Notes under the pieces: generated by a model
The model's input: the letters and a program-made list of their open reading frames with translations, nothing else
The model's database searches: none
Told to the model about the DNA's origin: nothing
Part shown: one piece after another, positions 6,694 to 13,840 of the stretch
Position numbering within the stretch: position 1 is the stretch's first letter
Layout of the letters: every line of letters starts with the position of its first letter
Origin: Verrucomicrobia bacterium UBA4286
Lineage (GTDB): Bacteria > Verrucomicrobiota > Kiritimatiellia > RFP12 > UBA1067
NCBI GenBank assembly: GCA_002395905.1
Contig: DGVK01000159.1
Coordinates: 897 to 20,910 of the forward strand
DNA: 20,014 nt
Direction of reading: 5' to 3'
Translations under genes and position numbers: made by a program

Positions 6694-8358
6694 TCAGAAC
6701 AGCGGATTGCGTGAATGTGTTTTACAGTAATGTTCCCGGTAGAGTTCGTTTGGGATTATTCGCCAGTAGAACAAGCCGTCGTTGCGGCGCTCTATCTGGA
6801 GTTGCTCGTCGCGGAACCGCGTGTAGGGCTTTCGCTGGAATACTCCTCGCCAGTTCTCTCCCTTTGGCGGTCTCACCCAACCTTCGCTCTTTTTCTTTCC
6901 TGCCGCCGCAATGAGGGTCTTGATGACTTTTGCGGCGGATGGCTTGAGGTTGATGTATGGTTCCGTAGCGCATCCTGGGACAACCTGCTCGTCGACGGCG
7001 ATGGTTTTGTAGTCCCTTGTCATTGCGAACCGATACGCCCTGAGGGGCAGCGCGGCGATATCTACTGTCGTGGGCTGAATGTCGGTTTTGACGGTCGCTG
7101 CCCTGGGCTTCTTCGGCTTTATGCATCTTCTCGGTGCGTCTGCAATGTTCAGCGTGGCAAGTAGTTCTTTCAATGTCTTCACGTCTAGAACGTGCGGCTG
7201 GTCATCCACGCCGACGAACTTCGGGAACAGAAGCCAGCAGGACTCCGATGAAAGGTCGCGCACGATTTTCGTCGGGACTGGCCGCATGCTTTTTGCGTAT
7301 GCGATCAGATTGGTCCTTATGGCGTACCACAGCTCGGCGACTTCTGCCGAGTCGCAGCGCGCAACTGCATAGTCTGACGAAGCCTGACCTTTCCACAACT
7401 CCCTGACAAATTTCGCGTATTGTGGTTGGGTGAACAGGAATTCGCCTTTCTGCGAGTTGCTGCAGGCGGCATCCACGACGGCTGCAAGGCTTTTCAACGC
7501 CGGCAGCAACTTGTTTTCACGCTTGCCGCAACGCGTGCTTCCATCTATGGAACGTTCAGCCGCCATCAAGGACACTGCCTCGACCATCGCATCCGCCATT
7601 GCGTCCAATATCGGGCGGCTCTCGCGGAGCGTCCATCTCCCATCCGCCCTCTTGTAGCAGCTAAGTGCCTTGAGCCAAAGGTCTTTTGCACAGGAGCCCC
7701 TTTGGACTGCCGCCTCGGCTCCCTTTTCGAGGTATACCAGCGTGGACTTCCTCGCTCGCTCAATGCTGGCTCCAAGCCGGTGCGGTCCGTGATGGCATGT
7801 CACGAAGACGCGTTCCCCGTTCGGGAGGGTCTGTTCCATTGTGTCGTTGCGCCAGTCAGGCTTGTCGTCTATGTGGTAGTCGCAGGTGTCGTCGTCGAAT
7901 GACAGTATCTCGGGGACGGCTCTTTCCCATTGCTGCGCAATGCCGTTCGAGACAGGCGTTCCGCCTCTTTCCAGTTCGGCGGCGGCATCTTCAAGTGTGC
8001 TCGATATCAAGTCTATGAAGAACGGCCAGGGCTCGGACTCTTCGGCATCGGTCTTGTGCCTGTCGGCGCAGAAGACGCTCAGTTCCACAAGACTTCGGAT
8101 GCGCGACAGCTTCTCGGATTCGTTACGCGCATCCTTCTCCTTCAGCATGAGCGTCGCTGCGTCGTTGCGGTCGAGGATGCACTCCGCCGGCACGTCCGTT
8201 ATGTAGCGGCTTCCTCTCTCAAGGCAGAATCCGCTGGCGGTGCGCTTGCCGTCCGAGGACGAGAGGACTTCTGCGTTCTGCAGGAAGCGCGGGCAGGTGT
8301 CTATGTCACAGGCCGTGCCGTGGCGAGGGCAGAGGACGAAAACGTCAGACTTCTCCAT
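6694..8358 (-). CDS. Unknown 554-aa protein with cysteine-rich N-terminus and putative C-terminal winged helix
   Basis: I do not recognise this protein. The first 45 residues carry C10, H13, C17, C22 and C45 (VLCPRHGTACDIDTCPRFLQ), a possible metal-binding site. The middle is helical and acidic. The last about 100 residues, with FAMTRDYKTIAVDEQ, then LKPSAAKVIKTLIAA and a basic RRNDGLFYWRI, look like a winged-helix DNA-binding domain. That is a fold guess from pattern only. The ATG at 8358 is preferred over one nine codons earlier because AAAGGAGC precedes it. It overlaps the 461-aa gene by 14 bases, so the two are probably co-translated. No signal peptide or membrane segment is visible. Confidence 0.8.
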   Translation of the reverse strand: MEKSDVFVLCPRHGTACDIDTCPRFLQNAEVLSSSDGKRTASGFCLERGSRYITDVPAECILDRNDAATLMLKEKDARNESEKLSRIRSLVELSVFCADRHKTDAEESEPWPFFIDLISSTLEDAAAELERGGTPVSNGIAQQWERAVPEILSFDDDTCDYHIDDKPDWRNDTMEQTLPNGERVFVTCHHGPHRLGASIERARKSTLVYLEKGAEAAVQRGSCAKDLWLKALSCYKRADGRWTLRESRPILDAMADAMVEAVSLMAAERSIDGSTRCGKRENKLLPALKSLAAVVDAACSNSQKGEFLFTQPQYAKFVRELWKGQASSDYAVARCDSAEVAELWYAIRTNLIAYAKSMRPVPTKIVRDLSSESCWLLFPKFVGVDDQPHVLDVKTLKELLATLNIADAPRRCIKPKKPRAATVKTDIQPTTVDIAALPLRAYRFAMTRDYKTIAVDEQVVPGCATEPYINLKPSAAKVIKTLIAAAGKKKSEGWVRPPKGENWRGVFQRKPYTRFRDEQLQIERRNDGLFYWRIIPNELYREHYCKTHSRNPLF

Positions 8359-9730
8359 TGCGCTCCTTTTCTGTAAGGAATGCATACGCCTGGTCGCTGA
8401 GACCGTCCAGCTTCCAGCGGGCGCGGAGGCTCAAAGCCTTCATCCTCAGCTCGCGGTCGTTCTTGTGCTTGTTTTCGAGGCGTGGCGTGCATCCACCGGG
8501 CTTAATCGGGAACGTGACCTCGGCGAAGTCGGAAGTCTCGCCGATGCAGTCGTTGTTTTCGTCGTAGCTGTGGGGATGCAGGCGCGCCTTCAGCTCGACA
8601 CGGAGGACAGTCCAGTCCTTGGGGTCGAAGCGTTCCTTGAGCTGTTTCGCGATCTGGTCGTGGATCGGCAGGGCGTCCGAGCCTTTGAAGACGGTCGGCG
8701 TGTACTCGCCCTCGCCATCTGGCTTCAGCTTGAAATCCTCGCTGGCCGGGTTGTCGGCGACCTGAATCTCCATTTCGGAAATCCACACCTTTTCGCCTGC
8801 CTTCCTGCTGCTTTCGGGCAGGGTTATCTGCTCCGCGAAACGGTCTGGGTACTTGAACAGCGGAAGCCGGTGTTCGCAGTGCCGGCGCTTTTGCTTCTCG
8901 ACCTCCGACCCGAGGACGTACTTCAGGAACAGGTCGAGTATGTGTTCGGGATCGCCGGACTTGGTCTCCGATATCCAAGCCTTGTCCCTGGCGTAGAAAT
9001 GGCGGATCTCAAACCCCGTCATGTTCGTGTCTACGCCTATGACCGCCTGGTCTCCCTGCACCTTCAGGACGTCCCTCTCCGGCGGGGATGTGTTCACGTA
9101 GTACCGCACGTACCCCTCGGTGGTTACCGACGGTATGACGAACGCAATGTAGTTCTTGTGCTGGTGGGTCGTGCGGATGTACTTCTCCAGTTCGTCGCGG
9201 AACGTCTGGAGGCCTCTGGACATCTGGGCTCTGTCGAACGAGGGCGGAGTGATGTTCTTGTGTATGAACGTTCCCTGCTCGACCTTCGAGGCGGCGATTC
9301 GGAGCGTTTCCCACAGCTTATTGGCGTCCTCCCGTTCGTTCCCCTCGCCAGACTTGGTGCGGATCGCGACGAACGCGGCCATCATCGCAAGCGGGCGGCG
9401 CTTGTCGAACATCTTTGCGTATTGAAGCGAATTGTACACCTTCTTCAGCGCATAGTGGTGGTCGAGGAAGTCGGTGATGGTCCTGTAGTTCGTGTTGTCG
9501 CTGTTGACCGCCGCTATCGTGTTCAGGGTGCGGAAGAGCGCGCCGTGTTCCTGTGGGTTTTCGTCGGCGAATTTGTCTAGCCGCGCGAACAGTATCTCCG
9601 CTCGCTCCCGTGCGTTCCGTCCGAGGTCCATTTCGGACACCTTGAGGCTCGGCGCATAGGCATCGAACAGCTCGACGGCCATTTCGCGCGAGTTGAGGAG
9701 CATTATCATCTGAACCAGACCGCCAGTCAT
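8345..9730 (-). CDS. Unknown 461-aa protein
   Basis: I do not recognise a family. The N-terminal 150 residues are helical (MDLGRNARERAEILFARLDK and following). The middle (about 190-290) looks beta-rich, with the stretch IAFVIPSVTTEGYVRYYVNT. The region at 300-430 includes two predicted strand-rich blocks, and the final 35 residues are a helical RMKALSLRARWKLDGLSDQA tail. A strong ribosome binding site, GGAAGGAGGT, lies before the ATG at 9730 and is inside a 9-codon leader ORF. The gene sits 40 bases after the ATPase stop and overlaps the 554-aa gene by 14 bases, so the three look like one operon. Function cannot be stated; no nuclease, toxin or membrane motif is apparent. Confidence 0.82.
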   Translation of the reverse strand: MTGGLVQMIMLLNSREMAVELFDAYAPSLKVSEMDLGRNARERAEILFARLDKFADENPQEHGALFRTLNTIAAVNSDNTNYRTITDFLDHHYALKKVYNSLQYAKMFDKRRPLAMMAAFVAIRTKSGEGNEREDANKLWETLRIAASKVEQGTFIHKNITPPSFDRAQMSRGLQTFRDELEKYIRTTHQHKNYIAFVIPSVTTEGYVRYYVNTSPPERDVLKVQGDQAVIGVDTNMTGFEIRHFYARDKAWISETKSGDPEHILDLFLKYVLGSEVEKQKRRHCEHRLPLFKYPDRFAEQITLPESSRKAGEKVWISEMEIQVADNPASEDFKLKPDGEGEYTPTVFKGSDALPIHDQIAKQLKERFDPKDWTVLRVELKARLHPHSYDENNDCIGETSDFAEVTFPIKPGGCTPRLENKHKNDRELRMKALSLRARWKLDGLSDQAYAFLTEKERNGEV

Positions 9731-9756
9731 ATCGACCTCCTTCCGATTGTATTCAT
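9727..9756 (-). CDS. Possible 9-aa leader ORF (MNTIGRRSI)
   Basis: Between the ATPase stop and the 461-aa start, GGGAGGGAAC precedes an ATG at 9756 that opens nine codons, MNTIGRRSI. It ends in a TGA that overlaps the next start as ATGA. The leader's codons contain the downstream ribosome binding site, so ribosomes translating the leader would arrive at the next start. The 22-codon ORF at 6411-6479 has the same design. It is too short for any coding test. Confidence 0.35.
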   Translation of the reverse strand: MNTIGRRSI

Positions 9757-9770
9757 GCCGTTCCCTCCCT

Positions 9771-11060
9771 TCAGATTGCCGAGGGGTCTAGCAGGAAGTC
9801 GTAGACGCTGATGTTGAGGACGCCGCTTTCGTCGAACCACCTGCGTCCTACGTCCTTCCTGACGACGACCTTCCTGAAGCTGTCGCCGGTGAAGGAGAAC
9901 GGCTTTAGCTCCGCAAGTCGCTTCTCCTCCGTCTGGATGGCGTATGCGGACTGGATGTACACACGTTCGCCCGACCGGTTCACGACGAAGTCTATCTCGC
10001 GCACCTTGCGCACCGTCTTGCCCTGCGAGTCCTTTTCGTATGAGGTCACGACACCGACGTCCACGGAGTACCCGCGCCGCACGAGTTCGTTGTAGATGAT
10101 GTTCTCCATTATGTGCGTCTCCTCCTGCTGCCGGAAGCCGCACCTCGCGTTCCGAAGCCCCACGTCCTCGCAGTAGTATTTCTGCGGGTAGTCGAAGTAC
10201 GTGTGGCCCTTGATGTCGTACCGCTTCGCCTCTGAGAACAGGAACGCGTCCTCAAGGTGACCGATGTACGCCGCGACGGTCTTGACGGTCGCTGACGAGC
10301 CCTGTTCGGACGCAAGGGACGTGGCGATGTTGTTCGCGTTCGTGAGCGAGCCGACGGAGGAGCAGAGGAAGTCAAGGATGCGTGACATGACGTCCGGGCG
10401 GTCGACGCGCTTGCGCTCCACTATGTCCCTGAGATAGACCTCGTCGAACAGCCTCTTGAGGTATTCCTCGCGGCTGGCGTCGTCGGGGCGCGAGAGCGCG
10501 AACGGCATGCCGCCGAAGCGCATGTAGTCGTCCAGCGCGTCGCGCTTGTCAACCGACACCGCCGAGAGATATTCGGCGAAGGAGAGCGGATGGACGCGTA
10601 TCTCGTCGCCGCGCCCGCGAAACTCGGTCTTGATGTCGGACGACAGCATCTTCGAGTTGGAGCCCGTCACGTACACGTCCAGGTTCTCCATGTGGAGAAA
10701 TCCGTTCAGCGCGTCGTAGAACGTTATCTTCTCCCCGTCGGGGGAGTGCGGGTTGGGCACCTTGTCCGACATCTGGATTTCGTCTATGAACAGATACCTT
10801 CTGCCGGACGCCCCGCTCATCCATGAATCCACATACGCGGAAAGCTCCAGCGGATTCCTGTACTTCGCGGCGTTTATGTCGTCGAGCTCTATCGTCAGGA
10901 TGTCCTCCGGCAGCACTCCGTTGTCCAGCAGATGGCGGCGGAACAGGGTCTTGAGCAGATACGATTTCCCGCACCGTCTTATCCCGGTGATGACCTTGAC
11001 CTGCCCGTTCCACATGAGCGAGACGAGTTTGTCGAGGTAGAAGTCGCGTTTGATCTCCAT
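9771..11060 (-). CDS. AAA_14/DUF4143 family ATPase
   Basis: A 429-residue ATP-binding protein of the AAA_14 plus DUF4143 family, widespread in anaerobes and of unknown function. The Walker A is GIRRCGKS (26-33), the Walker B YLFIDEIQ (89-96) and a sensor-like VTGSNSKML lies at 131-139. The C-terminal DUF4143 part has the restriction-nuclease-like pattern ENIIYNELVRRGY (319-331), REIDFVV (354-360) and YIQSAY (368-373). The nuclease lysine seems replaced, so activity is doubtful. I start at the ATG at 11060 (GGGAGAA upstream, family-like MEIKRDFYLDKL). An open frame continues upstream to 11243 but crosses the promoter and both 19-bp repeats. It heads an operon with two unknown genes. Confidence 0.92.
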   Translation of the reverse strand: MEIKRDFYLDKLVSLMWNGQVKVITGIRRCGKSYLLKTLFRRHLLDNGVLPEDILTIELDDINAAKYRNPLELSAYVDSWMSGASGRRYLFIDEIQMSDKVPNPHSPDGEKITFYDALNGFLHMENLDVYVTGSNSKMLSSDIKTEFRGRGDEIRVHPLSFAEYLSAVSVDKRDALDDYMRFGGMPFALSRPDDASREEYLKRLFDEVYLRDIVERKRVDRPDVMSRILDFLCSSVGSLTNANNIATSLASEQGSSATVKTVAAYIGHLEDAFLFSEAKRYDIKGHTYFDYPQKYYCEDVGLRNARCGFRQQEETHIMENIIYNELVRRGYSVDVGVVTSYEKDSQGKTVRKVREIDFVVNRSGERVYIQSAYAIQTEEKRLAELKPFSFTGDSFRKVVVRKDVGRRWFDESGVLNISVYDFLLDPSAI

Positions 11061-11083
11061 TGAAATTCTCCCGGTTTGCTTCC

Positions 11084-11102
11084 TTTTACACAAAAGTTTG
11101 GA
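11084..11102 (+). repeat. 19-bp direct repeat, copy 1 (between -10 and ATPase start)
   Basis: TTTTACACAAAAGTTTGGA occurs here and again, identically and in the same direction, at 11159-11177, 75 bases apart, or about seven DNA turns. This copy begins only three bases beyond the -10 box of the ATPase promoter, so it covers the likely transcription start. Its core TTTT-ACAC-AAAA has two-fold symmetric arms, as expected for a repressor site. Confidence 0.9.
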
Positions 11103-11105
11103 GAT

Positions 11106-11135
11106 ATTATACCATTTTCGCACCCTATCTGTCAA
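11106..11135 (-). promoter_or_regulatory. Consensus sigma-70 promoter of the ATPase operon
   Basis: On the minus strand a perfect TTGACA (11135-11130) and a perfect TATAAT (11111-11106) are separated by 18 bases. The start of transcription would lie near 11100, inside repeat copy 1, giving a leader of about 40 bases. Both hexamers match consensus exactly, unlike other promoters in the window, so the gene is probably strongly expressed unless repressed. Confidence 0.85.
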
Positions 11136-11158
11136 TGGGGCGATGGAAACTTGGCGCG

Positions 11159-11177
11159 TTTTACACAAAAGTTTGGA
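11159..11177 (+). repeat. 19-bp direct repeat, copy 2 (upstream of the ATPase -35)
   Basis: Identical to the copy at 11084-11102. It starts 24 bases upstream of the -35 box, so the promoter lies between the two copies. It is also within the 209-base divergent region in front of the exonuclease gene, so a bound protein could affect both directions. Both copies contain TTTACA, but neither has a good -10 on the plus strand; the closest is TATACC after copy 1. Confidence 0.9.
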
Positions 11178-11269
11178 AAATAATGTCTCCGTATCTTTGT
11201 CGCGCCGAAGATGCTCATGTTTACCGTATAGGATAGTAGCCACCGAAAGTGGCGGAAAGGAATCGGCAC

Positions 11270-12091
11270 ATGAACCAGTGCGCTTTTTTCGCGGATATAC
11301 CCGCAGACGAATACCACCAGGCGGCGAGGGACGGGAAGTTCCTCTCCAGCCATCTGCTTGGCGATTTCAGGAAGTCGCCTCTTCTCTACAAGAAGAAGAT
11401 GAACGGCGAGATCGAGCCGACGGAGTCGGCGGCGCTTGCAGTCGGACGCGCCGTCCATACCCTTGTTTTGGAAGGACGCTCGAAGTTCGACGAGGAGTTC
11501 ATGGTGAGCGACGGGCCGGTCAATCCGAAGACCGGCGAGCCGTTCGGGAAGCTCACGAAGGCGTACAAGGAATGGGCGGCGGCACAGACGAAGGACGTCG
11601 TGAGCGGTCCCGACTTCGCATTCATGTCGAAGCTCCGCGAGAGCGTCTGGGCACATCCAGTCGCCCGCGAACTGCTGGACGACGGCATTGCGGAACAGAC
11701 AGTTCGCACACATTACTGCGACGAGCCGTGCCAGATACGTATGGACTGGTTCCGCGCAGACTACGACGGACGCCCGGTCATCTGCGACCTCAAGACCTGC
11801 GAGACGCTCGACTACTTCGAGGGCGACGCGCGGCGTTTCGGCTATCCGCAGCAGATGGCGTTCTACCGCGAGGTCTTGCGCTCCGCCAGCGACGGCGAGG
11901 TTGTCGCCGACTGTTATTTGATTGCGGTCGAGAAGCGCGAACCTATGCGTTGCGGAGTGTGGAAGCTCACCGACGGCATCCTTGAGACGTGCGCCCTTGA
12001 GAACGAGCGGGCGATTGCGGAACTCCGCAAGTGCCGACGCGAGAATCTCTGGCCTACGCGCACGGAGGATATGCGCATTCTCGACGTGTAG
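11270..12091 (+). CDS. RecE-like PD-(D/E)XK exonuclease (DUF3799-type)
   Basis: This 273-residue protein fits the phage exodeoxyribonuclease VIII-like PDDEXK family, which trims double-stranded ends for single-strand annealing. Visible motifs are YHQAARDGKFLSSHLL near the N-terminus, GRAVHTLVLE (59-68) with the conserved histidine H63, RMDWF with D159, the catalytic ICDLKTC (D173, K175), and GYPQQMAFYREVL (191-203) with the helix glutamine and tyrosine. The ATG at 11270 follows AAAGGA; an earlier in-frame GTG at 11249 has no better site. A small hairpin GCCAC/GTGGC (11239-11253) lies just before the ribosome binding site. It is the first gene of the recombination block and is followed by a terminator and a Sak4-like gene, a likely partner. 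Confidence 0.88.
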   Translation: MNQCAFFADIPADEYHQAARDGKFLSSHLLGDFRKSPLLYKKKMNGEIEPTESAALAVGRAVHTLVLEGRSKFDEEFMVSDGPVNPKTGEPFGKLTKAYKEWAAAQTKDVVSGPDFAFMSKLRESVWAHPVARELLDDGIAEQTVRTHYCDEPCQIRMDWFRADYDGRPVICDLKTCETLDYFEGDARRFGYPQQMAFYREVLRSASDGEVVADCYLIAVEKREPMRCGVWKLTDGILETCALENERAIAELRKCRRENLWPTRTEDMRILDV

Positions 12092-12119
12092 CCTCCATCA
12101 ACCATCCACGACTCAATTT

Positions 12120-12149
12120 GGCGGGCGGTGCATTGCCGTCCGCCTTTTT
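12120..12149 (+). terminator. Intrinsic terminator after the exonuclease gene
   Basis: A nine-base-pair stem with one G-U pair, GGCGGGCGG (12120-12128) with CCGTCCGCC (12136-12144) around a seven-base loop, is followed by five T residues. It lies between two genes of the same recombination block, 27 bases before the next ATG, so it would limit or attenuate downstream expression unless antitermination occurs. Confidence 0.85.
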
Positions 12150-12176
12150 CATACACCCGAAAAAAAGGAACAACAG

Positions 12177-12923
12177 ATGAACCTGCTGGAGACGATAACG
12201 ACGGGCAAGGCGCAGCAGCCTCCCCGCATCATGATATACGGCAGCGAGGGAGTTGGCAAGTCCACCTTCGCCGCCTCCGCGCCGAAGCCGATCTTTGTGC
12301 AGACCGAAGATGGTTTGAGCGAGATTGACTGTGCGAAGTTCCCGCTCTGCACCTCATACGCAGAGGTAGTGGAGCAGCTGAAGGCAATCCGCGACGGCGA
12401 ACACGACTACGCGACGCTGTGCATCGACTCGCTCGACTGGCTTGAGCGTCTCATCTGGGACCGCGTGTGCGCCGACTACGGCGTCAAGTCCATCGAAAAG
12501 GCCGACGGCGGCTACGGCAAGGGCTACACCTACGCGCTCACCTACTGGCGCGAGATCGTGAAGCTCCTGAACGAGATCCGCGCCAGGAAGCAGATGGCGG
12601 TCATCCTCGTCGCTCACGCGAAGGTCGAGCGCTTCGAGGACCCGGAGCATCCCGCCTACGACCGCTACCAGCCGCGCCTCCACAAGTCGGCGAACTCGCT
12701 GGTGTGCGAGTGGGCGGACGCGGTGCTGTTCGCCACGCGCAGAATGCGTGTGGACTCGACGACCGGCAAGGCCGCGCCTGTAGGTGCTGACGGCGGCGAG
12801 CGCATCATCCGCACGAACGGATCGCCCGCCTGCAACGCGAAGAACCGCTACTCGCTTCCGAGCGAGATGGCACTCTCGTGGCAGGCCTTCATGGACGGCA
12901 TGAAGGCGGGATCAAAGATGTAA
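12177..12923 (+). CDS. Sak4-like RecA-fold ATPase (AAA_24, phage nucleotide-binding protein)
   Basis: The 248-residue protein matches the AAA_24 phage family, whose Sak4 members act as single-strand annealing recombinases with a RecA core. The Walker A is GSEGVGKS (22-29), the Walker B region is LCIDSLDWLE (81-90), and the typical ILVAHAKVERFEDPEHPAYD segment follows, with HKSANSLVCEWADAVLF after it. The ATG at 12177 has AAAAAAGGAA upstream. Between the nuclease and a DUF669 protein it probably forms the annealing partner of a phage recombination system. An open frame extends upstream to 11922 but overlaps the exonuclease gene and the terminator, so it is not used. Confidence 0.88.
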   Translation: MNLLETITTGKAQQPPRIMIYGSEGVGKSTFAASAPKPIFVQTEDGLSEIDCAKFPLCTSYAEVVEQLKAIRDGEHDYATLCIDSLDWLERLIWDRVCADYGVKSIEKADGGYGKGYTYALTYWREIVKLLNEIRARKQMAVILVAHAKVERFEDPEHPAYDRYQPRLHKSANSLVCEWADAVLFATRRMRVDSTTGKAAPVGADGGERIIRTNGSPACNAKNRYSLPSEMALSWQAFMDGMKAGSKM

Positions 12924-12947
12924 CGCAACAATCTGACTTTGAAAACG

Positions 12948-12983
12948 GGGAATCCGTGCCTTGTGGCGCGGGTTCCCTTTTTT
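12948..12983 (+). terminator. Intrinsic terminator after the Sak4-like gene
   Basis: A 13-base-pair stem with two G-U pairs, GGGAATCCGTGCC (12948-12960) with GGCGCGGGTTCCC (12965-12977) around the loop TTGT, is followed by six T residues. Like the terminator at 12120-12149 it is followed by CAT, a spacer, CGAAAA and a purine-rich ribosome binding site, so the two intergenic units share a layout. Confidence 0.88.
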
Positions 12984-13016
12984 CATGCTCAAACGAAAAC
13001 AGGAAAGGAGCCTATC

Positions 13017-13466
13017 ATGGCACAACTGAAGTTCAATGCGGCCGAAGTCGACACTACCTCCCGCGATGCAATCCCCTCCGGCACCTACGAGGCGGTCGTG
13101 ACCGACTCGGAGACGAGGGCCACGAAGTCGGGCACCGGCATCGGAATCAACCTCACTTTCGAGATCCTCTCGGAGGGTCCGGCCAAGGGACGCAAGGTGT
13201 TCGCGTGGATCAACTACGAGAACGCCAGCGCGAAGGCGCAGCAGATCGGGCGCGAGGAGCTGGCAAGCCTCTGCAAGGCGGTCGGCGTGACCGAGCTGGA
13301 CGACACCGTTCAGCTCCACAACCTCCCGCTCCTCATCACGGTCGGCCTCGACAGGAACGACCCAACGAAGAACGTCATCAAGGCGTACAAGGCGAAGGCA
13401 GCGCAGACGGCCCAGCCCGCGCAGAAGTCGCCGCAGGCGGCGGGAGCCGCGCCGTGGGCGCGGTAG
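13017..13466 (+). CDS. DUF669 family protein (putative single-stranded DNA-binding protein)
   Basis: The 149-residue protein matches DUF669, phage proteins found beside RecA-like annealing ATPases and suspected to bind single-stranded DNA. Seen features are the N-terminal IPSGTYEAVVTDSETRATKS, the GINLTFEILSEGPAKGRKVF stretch, an NASAKAQQIGREELASLCKA helix, and a low-complexity alanine, glutamine and proline tail ending PWAR, as in SSB-like tails. GGAAAGGAG precedes the ATG. The last 13 bases overlap the RusA-like gene. The SSB role is inferred from neighbours and fold-like pattern, not from a proven motif. Confidence 0.82.
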   Translation: MAQLKFNAAEVDTTSRDAIPSGTYEAVVTDSETRATKSGTGIGINLTFEILSEGPAKGRKVFAWINYENASAKAQQIGREELASLCKAVGVTELDDTVQLHNLPLLITVGLDRNDPTKNVIKAYKAKAAQTAQPAQKSPQAAGAAPWAR

Positions 13467-13840
13467 AGTTCGACCTCCCCTGGCCGCCCAGCGTAAACCG
13501 ATACTACCGCCACGTCGGGCATTGCGTCCTCATAAGCCGCGAGGGTCGCAAGTACCGACGGATGGCGGTGAGCCGCCTCGGAGGGCTTTTCGAGAAGTTC
13601 TCCGGGGTGGTCGCGTTGTCCATCGACTGCTATCCGCCTGATCGACGGAGACGCGACATAGACAACATTCTGAAGTGCCTTCTGGACTCGCTCGTGAACG
13701 CGGGTGTGCTGGAGGACGACTCACTCGTCAAGCGTCTCCACATGGAGATGCTGGGACCCATCGAAGGAGGACTCGTCCATGTACGACTTGAGACCTTACC
13801 AGAGCGACGCGGTCAAGGCCGTGTACGACCACCTTCGTGA
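13454..13840 (+). CDS. RusA-like Holliday junction resolvase
   Basis: The 128-residue protein fits the RusA family of phage endonucleases that cut four-way DNA junctions. The N-terminal LPWPPSVNRYYRH matches the family start, and the catalytic acidic cluster PPDRRRRDIDNILKCLLDSL supplies D68, D70 and D78 with K74. No ATG is available near the start. A GTG at 13454 inside the end of the DUF669 gene, with GGGAG about seven bases upstream, gives the right N-terminus and a 13-base overlap. The C-terminal 20 residues run 62 bases into the helicase gene, a long overlap for this block, so the tail may be weakly constrained. Confidence 0.86.
   Translation: MGAVEFDLPWPPSVNRYYRHVGHCVLISREGRKYRRMAVSRLGGLFEKFSGVVALSIDCYPPDRRRRDIDNILKCLLDSLVNAGVLEDDSLVKRLHMEMLGPIEGGLVHVRLETLPERRGQGRVRPPS

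Noticed and set aside
11061..11243. 61-residue N-terminal extension of the DUF4143 ATPase
   Set aside because: It would run through the consensus promoter and both 19-bp repeats, while the ATG at 11060 has its own ribosome binding site and a family-like N-terminus.
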